From an uncultured bacterium (lineage in GTDB: Bacteria; Verrucomicrobiota; Kiritimatiellia; PWTM01): a DNA stretch of 64,000 nucleotides. The stretch covers positions 62,001 through 126,000 of the forward strand of contig CALLFZ010000017.1 of the NCBI GenBank assembly GCA_938010045.1. The letters run 5' to 3'. This document shows, in pieces, positions 54,433 through 63,324 of the stretch (its first letter is position 1; every line of letters starts with the position of its first letter). The translations under genes and the position numbers were made by a program. The notes beneath the pieces were generated by a model. That model was not told the origin of the DNA and did not search any database. It saw only the letters and a program-made list of their open reading frames with translations.

Positions 54433-54594
54433 GCGATCTTCTTCCATCCAGACTGTACTGTCGGCTGCGGATCTCCGGCTTCGCGGGCCGGACGACCGCA
54501 TCAATCCCCCGCCGGAGGGACTCGCGGGCTTACACCGCCGGTCAGGAATTGCTCCGCGACACCGCCGCAGAGCTCACCTTGCCCTGAAGATCGC
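54433..54594 (-). promoter_or_regulatory. FMN riboswitch (RFN element)
   Basis: On the minus strand, P1 is GCGATCTTC with GAAGATCGC, and the conserved core follows: TTCAGGGCAAGGTGA, GCAATTCCTGACCGGCGGT, AAGCCCGCGAG, then CCGACAGTACAGTCTGGATG. All are in the usual order. It lies 53 bases upstream of ribBA. Confidence 0.97.
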
Positions 54595-55450
54595 TTTCAA
54601 TGATATATGCGACGGAACCGCCCCTCAAGCCGCCCCACGACAGGAGATCCCCTCGGGAACTGTCGCCATGACCCACCACCTCGAGTTCACAACACATGTG
54701 CTCCTCCGGCCGATCGGGGACGTCGCGCACTCCGTTCGACCGCCCACATCGGGCACCCCAACGTCGTCCCTGTTGTGTCAGTTCGAGATCTCCACACCTC
54801 GCCACGTGCGCGAGATGGGCCGCGTGTGACCGATCGGCCACGGTCCTCGCGCACCGTGATGGGTCCGTGTTCATCGCCACCCGCCGCCGTGCCGAACGAC
54901 CTCGACATCCCGTCCGGCCGCGTCGCGACGACGCTTTTCATTCCCGTGGTTCGATCACCGCGGACAGCGAAAGGCCCACGCATGCTGATCGCGTCGAAGT
55001 CCAGCCGAACAACCAGAGAGATCCACCGCCCCGCCCCCCTCGCGGCGGCTCATCCGGTGCGGTGCGGTGAGAACGCCGGACCGGTTGACCGCATGAGACG
55101 TACATGGGGAGCCTCTCTTGCCCGTATTCGCCGCGGCGTTGCGCCGGCGCCCCACGGTCCATGTTGGGTTGCGAACGACGGCTCGGGCGAGTGAAAAGTC
55201 ACGACCAGATCACCGGGATGACCTGCGGCGATTTCCGCCAGCCCGCGGCGGGGACGATGCGGCCCATGTGATCACTCGATTGACCGATGCCGACCACATT
55301 TGCTCCCACTCGCCCACAACAGGACGAGGCCGGGTACCATGATGAGCGGAGGAGCCGAACTGTTCATGGTCCCGCGAAACACGGAATCGTCGTGACTTGT
55401 CGGGCGTTCCGCCGACGGCTACGCTCGCCGTCGATCCGGAGGATTGAACA
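54595..55450. other. intergenic stretch without a convincing gene
   Basis: About 850 bases between the riboswitch and the GH105 gene, which diverge. Several long frames exist (54607-55194 plus; 54542-54880 minus) but all are Arg/Pro-rich with no domain. It must hold the rib operon promoter near 54600-54660 and the GH105 promoter near its other end. A good ribosome site, GGAGG at 55438-55442, serves the GH105 gene. Confidence 0.55.
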
Positions 55451-57469
55451 GTGATTGCGAAGATCATGGTCGTCGCCGTGGTGGGCGCGGCGGTCTCAGC
55501 CGGGATGGCGGCTTCCGCACCAGGTGGGCGACCGTCCGCCGACGAGATCCGCGCCCTCGCGATCCGAGTTGCGGATTGGCAGCTTCAAACGCCGTCGCGG
55601 CACGCTCCGACCGACTGGACCAAGGCCGCCCTCTACGCCGGCCTTATGGAAGTCAGCCGGATCACCCTGGATGCTCGCTATCACGACGCCCTTCTGGCCA
55701 TGGGGCGTTTCAATCGGTGGCAGCTCGGTCCGCGTCCCTATCACGCCGATGATCACGCCGTCGGCCAGACCTACGCCGAACTTTTTCGCATCCATCGCGA
55801 TCCCGCCATGATCGCGCCCATGCGGGAACGGTTCGACTGGATCATGGCGAATCCCAAAGACGACAACCTAAGCTTTCAGCTCAAGGACAAGACCGACCGG
55901 TGGTCGTGGTGTGATGCCCTCTTCATGGCTCCTCCGGCCTGGGCGCGTCTAGCCCTCGTGACCGGCGAGCGCAAATACCTCAAGTTTGCCAATCGACTTT
56001 GGTGGCTCACTTCGGATTACCTCTACGATCGCGACGAGCACCTCTACTATCGTGACGACCGATATTTCTCCCAGCGCGAGGCGAACGGACGGAAGGTGTT
56101 TTGGAGCCGGGGCAACGGTTGGGTGCTGGCGGGTCTGGCCCGGATGCTCCAGGTCGTGCCCCCCGACTTCCCGGACCGCGAGCGGTACGTGCACCAGTAC
56201 CTCGAAATGGCCGCCGCCGTGTGCGCAGCTCAACCCGCCGACGGCATGTGGCGGGCGAGTCTGCTCGACCCCGATTCCTATCCCCTGCCCGAGGCAAGCG
56301 GCACGGGATTCTTCACCTTCGCGCTCACGTGGGGCTTGAACGAGGGGCTGCTCAAGGGCCAGGAGTACGAAAACGCCGTGTGGCGGGCGTGGGCGGGCCT
56401 CCGAACATGCGTTCGCGATGATGGCCGACTCACGCACGTCCAGCCCATTGGCGCCGATCCGAAGCGCTTCGACCCCGAGCACTCAGATGTCTACGGCGTC
56501 GGAGCGTTTCTGTTGGCGGCGACTGAACTCTACCGGCGCGCCGGCGGTCGCATCCGTGCGCCGGGCGAGCCCCCGCCGGGCGCTGCGTCACCCGACCGCG
56601 AACTGCCCGTGCCGGTGGTTGTGCCGGCGGCCGTAACGAACGCTCCGACAGCCGCCCCAGCCTTGCCGCCCTCCGCGCAGCCCCGCGCCTGGGGGCGGCA
56701 TGTGCCGGAACGGAAGGACGATATTGCCTGGGAGAACGACCGCATCGCGTTCCGAATTTATGGCCCCGCACTTGAGGCCACCGGAGAAATCAGCAGCGGA
56801 ATCGACGTCTGGGTGAAGAATACACGCCGCCCCGTCATTGATGATTGGTACAAGTCTGGCGACTACCATCGCGACCATGGCGAAGGTGGTGACTTCTACA
56901 AGGTCGGACGCACCTGCGGCTGCGGAGGCACCGCTGTTTGGGCCGACGGCCGTCTGCATTTCGGGAACAATTGGGTTCGGCATCGGTTCCTTCGCAATGG
57001 GCCCGACCTTGTCGAATTCGAAGCCGAATATGCGCCGTGGCGAGTGGGCCCGAGGACGATCACCGAGACGCGGCGGATCTCGCTCCGGCTTGGTTCGAAC
57101 TTCAACCGAATCGAATGCCGCTATCAGGTTGAGCCGCCGGGCGATCTCTTGGTCGCCATCGGAATTGTCGAACGACCGGGCGAAGGACGTGCGCGTTGGA
57201 ATCGTGAGGAAGGCTGGCTCTCGTATTGGGAACCCGAGTCGCCTCCCAACGGCGCGATTGCGTGTGCGGTCTGGGCGCCACCCGCCCAGATCGTGGACAT
57301 CGTGCGCGCCGAAGGCCACCATCTCGTGCTCGTGAAGGTCCCCGCGAACCGCCCGCTCGTCTATGCCGCCGGCGCGGGCTGGTCGAAGGGAGATTTTCCC
57401 AGCCCGGAGCAATGGGAGGCTCATGTGCGCGAGTTCAGCCAACGCGCGCGGGAGGATCTGACGCCGTGA
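55451..57469 (+). CDS. GH105 unsaturated rhamnogalacturonyl hydrolase fused to DUF4861
   Basis: 672 residues from a GTG (GGAGG eight bases upstream). After a signal peptide, an alpha/alpha-barrel GH105/GH88 domain spans about 30-375: DWTKAALYAGLM, RPYHADDHAVGQTYAELF with the catalytic aspartate, RWSWCDALFMAPPAWARL with the second, and FWSRGNGWVLAGLARML. A proline/alanine linker (about 380-415) leads to a DUF4861 domain (about 420-660) with WENDRIAFRIYGPALEATG and GRTCGCGGTAVW. The GH105 part cleaves the unsaturated uronic acid from pectin fragments made by PL11. DUF4861 function is unknown. Overlaps kduI by four bases. Confidence 0.9.
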   Translation: MIAKIMVVAVVGAAVSAGMAASAPGGRPSADEIRALAIRVADWQLQTPSRHAPTDWTKAALYAGLMEVSRITLDARYHDALLAMGRFNRWQLGPRPYHADDHAVGQTYAELFRIHRDPAMIAPMRERFDWIMANPKDDNLSFQLKDKTDRWSWCDALFMAPPAWARLALVTGERKYLKFANRLWWLTSDYLYDRDEHLYYRDDRYFSQREANGRKVFWSRGNGWVLAGLARMLQVVPPDFPDRERYVHQYLEMAAAVCAAQPADGMWRASLLDPDSYPLPEASGTGFFTFALTWGLNEGLLKGQEYENAVWRAWAGLRTCVRDDGRLTHVQPIGADPKRFDPEHSDVYGVGAFLLAATELYRRAGGRIRAPGEPPPGAASPDRELPVPVVVPAAVTNAPTAAPALPPSAQPRAWGRHVPERKDDIAWENDRIAFRIYGPALEATGEISSGIDVWVKNTRRPVIDDWYKSGDYHRDHGEGGDFYKVGRTCGCGGTAVWADGRLHFGNNWVRHRFLRNGPDLVEFEAEYAPWRVGPRTITETRRISLRLGSNFNRIECRYQVEPPGDLLVAIGIVERPGEGRARWNREEGWLSYWEPESPPNGAIACAVWAPPAQIVDIVRAEGHHLVLVKVPANRPLVYAAGAGWSKGDFPSPEQWEAHVREFSQRAREDLTP

Positions 57470-58296
57470 AAACCCTCCGCATGGCCGATGCTCTGCACTA
57501 CCGCCGGATGACCGCCGACGAATTGAGATCGCATTTCCTGATCACGGGACTCTTCCGTCGCGACCGGGCGGAACTGGTGTACACCGACGCCGATCGAGCG
57601 CTCGTGGGCGGCGTCATGCCGGTCGCCCAACGGGTCCGACTCGAGGTGGGACGTGAGCTCGCGGCGGACTACGTTTGTCAGCGGCGCGAAATGGGCGCCA
57701 TCAACATCGGAGGCACCGGCCGCGTGCTCGTCGACGGTCGCGAGTTTTCGCTCGCGACGCGCGAATGCCTCTACATTGGGCGCGGTAGCCGCGAGATTGA
57801 GTTTGCCAGCGAGTCGGCGGAGCATCCCGCGCGATTCTTCCTTCTTTCCTACCCTGCCCATGCCACGTTCCCGACCACCAAGGCCACGCTCGCCGACGCG
57901 CGTCGCGTTGAACTGGGCGCCCCGGCCACCGCGAATCGCCGAACTATCCATCAGTACATCCATGAGGGGGGGATCCGTAGTTGCCAGCTGGTGATGGGCT
58001 TCACCGAGCTTCAGGAGGGCAGCGTCTGGAATACCTTTCCGCCCCACCGGCACGATCGCCGCACCGAAGTCTACTGTTACTTTGACCTGCCTTCGGATGG
58101 TGTCGTCGTTCATCTCTTCGGTGAGCCCGAGGACACGCGACATCTCGTCGTGCGCGAAGGCGAAGCGATCGTCTCGCCCGCCTGGTCCATTCACAGCGGC
58201 GTCGGGACGGGGGCCTACCGCTTTGTCTGGGGGATGGGCGGCGAAAACCAGACGTTCAACGACATGGATCCCGTCCCTGTGGGCTCCCTCGCCTGA
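57466..58296 (+). CDS. kduI: 5-dehydro-4-deoxy-D-glucuronate isomerase
   Basis: 276 residues from the GTG at 57466 (GGAGG ten bases upstream; ATG 57481 is possible). Cupin metal ligands appear in FPPHRHDRRTEVYCYF and IVSPAWSIHSGVGT, and ELRSHFLITGLFRRD is the family start. It isomerises the released unsaturated uronate (DKI) toward 2-keto-3-deoxygluconate. The GTGA overlap with the GH105 gene places both in one pectin-use operon. Confidence 0.95.
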   Translation: MKTLRMADALHYRRMTADELRSHFLITGLFRRDRAELVYTDADRALVGGVMPVAQRVRLEVGRELAADYVCQRREMGAINIGGTGRVLVDGREFSLATRECLYIGRGSREIEFASESAEHPARFFLLSYPAHATFPTTKATLADARRVELGAPATANRRTIHQYIHEGGIRSCQLVMGFTELQEGSVWNTFPPHRHDRRTEVYCYFDLPSDGVVVHLFGEPEDTRHLVVREGEAIVSPAWSIHSGVGTGAYRFVWGMGGENQTFNDMDPVPVGSLA

Positions 58297-59341
58297 CACT
58301 TCGCCGCGACGGTTCCACCCCGAGTCACGGCCACCGTGCAAGTGGCCCGCCGAAGATGAAGCTGGTGCGTTCGCTGCGAGAACACCGCATCGGGTCATAT
58401 CGGATGCCCGATCTCCTGCCATTGCTGAAGTGCCACGGGGAGGCAATCAGTCGCCCCGCGGATCGTCGGCGGGCGAGCGGCGCAAACCGCGGATTCGCAT
58501 GTATGGATGGCGAAATGAGACGGAGTGCGAACCAGCGAAAAGGGCGAGAATGGATCAGGGCCGGCGCGCGCCGACCGAGGTGGAGCGCTCCGCCGGCGGT
58601 CGTATCGCCGCCCGCGCCGCCCTCGTGGCGGTATCGGCCATGCTGAGCGCGGTCGCCCGCGCAACGAAACGACTCGTGGTGCCGCTTCAGTTCGACAACG
58701 AACCGGCAGCTGTGGGCGGAGCACATCCGACTGGCGAAGTGACTGGCGCAGGGAGATGTGGGCAAAGGCCGAAGAAACAGCGGGGACCAACGCGATGATC
58801 GCAGGTCCCGCGCGGTGTAGACCCGGTTGCTCACAGCAGCGCTCGCTTCGACGTAATTCCGGCGGATGAGATGACGGATTCCGTTCGTTGTCCTCTTGGG
58901 AACAGACACGTGGAACGGCCGTTGGTGCCTTCCTGGGGCCGTCGGGGCCCGTTGGGGACAGGCCCGTTGGGGACAGGCACCTCGCTGGACGCACTGGGCG
59001 TACAACCGAAGGGGGTGCCAGGTGCCTGTCCCTGGTCGTCGTTGGGGATCGGCACACGTGCATTCGGACCCCTCGTCTCACACGCAAAACAATCCACAGC
59101 GCAATCGGTTCGGTTCGATCCATGGCAAATAGCGTTCACCGAGGGAGAGACGATCGGCAGCGACTGCCGCGGAATCTGAGCCCGCTGGACCTGCCGAGCA
59201 GAGGTGCCCGCGACTGGGAGCTCTGCGATCGCGTCCCATCCAACACCCAGGACGCGCATGGACAATCCGTTCGCTCGACTTCCGTTCCACTCGCGGGCAG
59301 ACTTTCGGGGACAACCAGCCGGTGAACAAAACGCACGGCGA
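58297..59341. other. intergenic stretch with a small repeat element
   Basis: About 1.05 kb. No frame here has a recognisable product. A direct and inverted repeat cluster lies at 58949-59032 (own entry). The rest shows nothing that I can name; it ends in the leader region of the SIS gene, where no strong ribosome site is seen. Confidence 0.55.
58949..59032. repeat. REP-like direct and inverted repeat cluster
   Basis: CCCGTTGGGGACAGG occurs twice in tandem (58948-58962 and 58963-58977). GGGACAGGCACCT (58970-58982) is then found inverted as AGGTGCCTGTCCC (59020-59032), a perfect 13-bp inverted repeat with a 37-base loop. The layout looks like a REP-type palindromic element. Such elements are often copied by REP-associated tyrosine transposases, but none is in the window. 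Confidence 0.6.
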
Positions 59342-61234
59342 ATGTTCATGATTTCTCGGCGAACGAGTTGGGTTTTCCTTGTGGCCGCGGTCGTGCCCAT
59401 CGTGGTGCGCGCAGAGACGCTGACCCCGCGGGAGCAAGCGCTTGATTTTGTCCGCAATCAGACGCAGTTCCAGCTTGGCTTTCTCATCACCGAACAACCG
59501 CACCCGAACACCCGAAGCCTCGCGGAAGTTCTGCGTACGAACACGGCGGCCGGCGTTCGCATGCTGCTCAGTGTGGATGACGATCTGCCACCCGTCGCTC
59601 GCCGTGTCATCGCCTCGCCTGGTTTCGCCGCGATGCGCGAGGCCATGCGGCGCGCGCTCGACGAACGACGGCGGATCGTGTTCAGCGGCTGTGGCGCGAC
59701 CGGTCGGCTTGCCATTCTTCTCGACGCCGCGTGGCGCCGGTTCTGGCGCGAAGCCGTCGAGCGAGAGCCCGGCCTACGGGACCGGTGGGCGGCCCTGGCC
59801 GACCTCACACGCTCGGTCATGACCGGCGGCGATTTTGCGTTGATCCGTTCGGTCGAATCATTCGAAGATTATGTCAGTTTTGGAGAACGCCAGATCGAGG
59901 AGCTCGGGCTTGGGCCCGGCGATGTGCTCGTGGCGATCTCGGAGGGGGGCGAGACGTCCTCGGTCATCGGCACCGCACTCCGCGCGCTGAACGACGGAAC
60001 GCGGGTGTTTTTCGTGTTCAACAATCCGGCGGACCTGCTCGCCGAGCGGCTCGAACGGTCGCGACGACTGATCCGAAACCCAGCCGTCACCTGCATCGAG
60101 CTCTGCACCGGACCGATGGCCGTCGCCGGATCCACGCGCATGCAGGCGACGACGATCGAGATGCTGGTCGTGGGCCTTGCACTCGAGGCGGCGCTCGCCG
60201 ACCACCTCGCCGCCCGTGGGGATGAGTTCGCCACATCGCGGCGGGGTGCCGTCCCCGCCCTGGCCTTTGCGGCCGATCCGGACGCGGCCATCAACCGGTT
60301 CGAACACCTCCTCACAGATCTCCGGTCCGAGTCGAATGTCTCAAGCCTCGCTCGATGGGTGGAGCTCGAGGCCGCGATCTACTCGCGGAGTGGCCGCGTC
60401 ACGTACTTCGCGCGCGACTACCTGCTCGACATCTTCACGGATACAACTGAACGCTCGCCCACGTTCAAAGTGCCGCCGTTTCGTCCAAGCGATGACCTTC
60501 TCTCGCCGCCGTCCTGGGCTTTCGTGAAGGACCCACTACGCCCAACGCCAGCCGCGTGGCGGAGGCTGCTTGAGCGCGAACCCCGCTGTCTGGATTGGAC
60601 CTCGAAACTCTACGCCCAGATGGGCGCGCCGGAACGACTGCGCGCCGCGCCGCCGGCCATCGGCACGGATGCTCTCCTGAAGTATCGCATCGGTAACGAG
60701 GCCGATCCCTCACGCACGGAGGTAACACCAAACGCCGCCATCGGGCTGCTGGTCGGCCGAGAAGTGTCGGTGCTCGATCCAAAGTGCAGTGACGAGTGGG
60801 GACCTGCCTTCCGGGCGGCCGCGGCGCCTTTCGAAGAATGGTGTGTCGTGGCGGTCGGACCCAAGCCGCCCCGCGATGTACCGCCAGAGCGCCTCATCCA
60901 CATCGCGGTCGAACTGCCGGAGTCGCCGCTTGCGCTCTTCTCGCATCTCGTCGTCAAAATGGCGCTCAACACGGTGTCCTCCGCGACCATGGGACAACTG
61001 GGCCGCCTCGTGAGCAATTGGATGTCGCATGTGGACGCAACAAACAAGAAGCTGCTCGATCGAAGCACCCGATTGATCGCAGAACTCACGGGCGTGGACT
61101 ACGAAACGGCCTGTATCGCGTTGTTCGAGACCCTCGAGGAAATCAAAAACTGGGACGAAGCGCGTCGTAAAACCGTTTCCCCCGCCGCCCACACCATCGA
61201 ACGGCTCACGAACCGACGCGGGCCCGTGCCCTGA
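59342..61234 (+). CDS. secreted two-SIS protein related to MurQ and glucokinase regulatory protein
   Basis: About 630 residues from ATG 59342 (59348 also possible); the track upstream to 59204 is not needed. A signal peptide (about 5-26, WVFLVAAVVPIVVRA) is visible. The first SIS domain carries MurQ-type motifs: IVFSGCGATGRLAILLDAA, ISEGGETSSVIGTAL and GPMAVAGSTRMQATTIEML. A second SIS-like region follows, ending in the MurQ-style lid SNWMSHVDATNKKLLDRS and LTGVDYETACIALFE. Two SIS domains plus lid and the total length fit glucokinase regulatory protein rather than single-SIS MurQ. Role unknown; a sugar-phosphate sensor or etherase outside the cytoplasm would be unusual. Confidence 0.82.
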   Translation: MFMISRRTSWVFLVAAVVPIVVRAETLTPREQALDFVRNQTQFQLGFLITEQPHPNTRSLAEVLRTNTAAGVRMLLSVDDDLPPVARRVIASPGFAAMREAMRRALDERRRIVFSGCGATGRLAILLDAAWRRFWREAVEREPGLRDRWAALADLTRSVMTGGDFALIRSVESFEDYVSFGERQIEELGLGPGDVLVAISEGGETSSVIGTALRALNDGTRVFFVFNNPADLLAERLERSRRLIRNPAVTCIELCTGPMAVAGSTRMQATTIEMLVVGLALEAALADHLAARGDEFATSRRGAVPALAFAADPDAAINRFEHLLTDLRSESNVSSLARWVELEAAIYSRSGRVTYFARDYLLDIFTDTTERSPTFKVPPFRPSDDLLSPPSWAFVKDPLRPTPAAWRRLLEREPRCLDWTSKLYAQMGAPERLRAAPPAIGTDALLKYRIGNEADPSRTEVTPNAAIGLLVGREVSVLDPKCSDEWGPAFRAAAAPFEEWCVVAVGPKPPRDVPPERLIHIAVELPESPLALFSHLVVKMALNTVSSATMGQLGRLVSNWMSHVDATNKKLLDRSTRLIAELTGVDYETACIALFETLEEIKNWDEARRKTVSPAAHTIERLTNRRGPVP

Positions 61235-62247
61235 CGGTGCCACGAACCCGTCGGCCCGTCCGGTCTGTGTGAGCGAACGCTCCGACGCCCTCCCTAGATG
61301 TGCCGCCCATGGCCGCCACCACCGCCGACGCCACATTGACCACGCGGTCGCTGAGTGGAGAAATCACGATGGCATCTCCGCCTGGCGCGCGAAGCGAGTC
61401 ATCCAAACCGCGACCGGTCTCGTCGCGGCGAGCGTCGTCGCCGCCCCAACTCGATTCGCCATCCTGACGGCCATCGTCGGTCGAACCTTCGCGACGGCGG
61501 TAACTCGGTTCCGTGGCTCGGCGCCGCGACCAACCCGCCGAGGGTCAGAACGCCGACCACCGCCGTCGCCCGCCTATGCCCCCCCGAGTCTCTGAATCAC
61601 TTGCGGAAGCCCATCGGCCGCCCAGCAGGCCTACGCGGAGCGCCTACCGGCCATGTGAGCCCAGTGACACGGAACGCACACTCGCGGGCGGTCCGGCACG
61701 CGCCAAGCGGATCGCGATCCGCCAAAGGGCGCATGCAACGGCGGCGCATCCGCCTGCCAGAACCACAGAGGCCGGGACTCGGCCGATCAACGACGCGGCC
61801 ACAACACCAGCCGGACCCTGGAACAGGGGGAGATCTATGAGTGAAATCGCCCCGGGCGCTGATCGGTCTCGGCACCGGCCGGGGAAAGGCCCGGCAGTCA
61901 CCTCGAATCCGCAGAGGTTTTGTCCTCGATCCACTTCCTCCGCTCACATCCTCGCGACACTATCCCGCCGCGCCGTGCATGGTGCGCACCACCGCTAACC
62001 TCACGATAACGGGCGGCACCGCGTGCAGGCCTCGCGGCCGGTTTCTTGCTGCCGCCTGCATCGCATCTTCGGATTCCAGCCGTCGCTCCGAGACCTGCCG
62101 CCACCACGCACGACGTCACGATTGTGCGCTTGGCCACCACAACGGAACCAGCGAAGGGAACCGCTGGTCGACCGCGCGGCGGATGAGTTGAATCGAAAAC
62201 AAATGTAGGTACGTTCTCTGCAGGGTTGATGCGAGAGGATTACGACG
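61235..62247. other. intergenic stretch without a convincing gene
   Basis: About 1 kb. Short frames only (for example 61269-61595 plus), Arg/Pro-rich and without domains. A ribosome site GAGAGGA eight bases before 62248 belongs to the oxidoreductase; TTGAAT at 62188-62193 may be part of its promoter, but no good -10 pairs with it. Confidence 0.55.
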
Positions 62248-63222
62248 ATGAAACGAACAGCGACAATGAAAGCGATCTATCATGAGGATTTCGGCCCGGT
62301 GGACGTGCTGAAATACGGTGACGTGCCACGTCCATCGCCTGGCAAGGGCGAGGTTTTGATCCGGGTGCGCGCCGCCGGTGTGAACCCGGTGGACTGGAAA
62401 ATCCGTGAGGGGCTGTTGAAGACCAGGATGCCGCATCAGTTTCCGATCATTCCGGGATGGGACGTCGCCGGCGTGATCGCGGAAGTGGGTGCCGGCGTGT
62501 CGGGCGTCCGCAAGGGGGATGCGGTGTATGCGTATGCCCGTAAACCCGTCATCAAAGACGGATGCTACGCGGAATTTGTGTCACTGCCGGCTCGGCAGAT
62601 CGCGCCGAAACCGCCTTCGCTGTCGTTCGAGGAGGCCGCGGCGATCCCGCTGGCGGCGCTGACCGCGTGGCAGGCGTTGTTCGATGCTGCGGGCCTTGGC
62701 CCCGGCCAAGTGGTTGTAGTGCACGCCGCCGCCGGTGGCGTCGGCGGGTTCGCGGTGCAACTGGCCAAATGGCGCGGAGCCGAGGTGATCGGCACGGCGC
62801 GTCCGGAGAACCATGAGTACGTACGAGACCTGGGCGCGGACCACGTCGTCGACTATACTGCGGGCGATTGGAGGGACCAGATTCTGTCGCGATTTCCGCG
62901 CGGAGTGGATGTTGTGCTCGATGCGGTCGGTGGTGAGACCCAGGTCTGCAGCGCCGAGGTATTGCGTCGAGGCGGCACGCTCGTGACGATTCTCGCCCCG
63001 CAGGCGGAGACGGACGCTGCGCTGCGTCGTCGCCGCGCGAAACTTGCCTACGTATTCGTTGCGCCGAACGCCACGCAACTGCGGAAGCTGACCGCGCTAG
63101 TGGAGCGTGGGCGCCTGCGCGTGCACCTTGCGGCGACGCTGCCGCTGACCGATGCGGCGGAGGCACACCGCCGCAGCCAAGGTGGACACATGCGCGGGAA
63201 GATTGTGCTGCAGGTGCGCTGA
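62248..63222 (+). CDS. NADP-dependent quinone oxidoreductase-like (MDR) enzyme
   Basis: 324 residues. Zinc-free medium-chain reductase pattern: YHEDFGPVDVLKYGDVPRP, VRAAGVNPVDWKIREG, PGWDVAGVIAEVG, and the nucleotide loop VHAAAGGVGGFAVQLAKWRG followed by DLGADHVVDY. No structural or catalytic zinc cysteines are present. It reduces quinones or enones with NADPH. Start ATG 62248 has GAGAGGA upstream. Confidence 0.92.
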   Translation: MKRTATMKAIYHEDFGPVDVLKYGDVPRPSPGKGEVLIRVRAAGVNPVDWKIREGLLKTRMPHQFPIIPGWDVAGVIAEVGAGVSGVRKGDAVYAYARKPVIKDGCYAEFVSLPARQIAPKPPSLSFEEAAAIPLAALTAWQALFDAAGLGPGQVVVVHAAAGGVGGFAVQLAKWRGAEVIGTARPENHEYVRDLGADHVVDYTAGDWRDQILSRFPRGVDVVLDAVGGETQVCSAEVLRRGGTLVTILAPQAETDAALRRRRAKLAYVFVAPNATQLRKLTALVERGRLRVHLAATLPLTDAAEAHRRSQGGHMRGKIVLQVR

Positions 63223-63324
63223 GTCGGGCGCGGCATCGGTGTCCCTACCCGCCGCGCCATGTGACGTCGGGGCGTGCGCCGCCGGCTTGGAAGCGTGGTC
63301 GGACCGCGGTAGCATCGCTGCACC

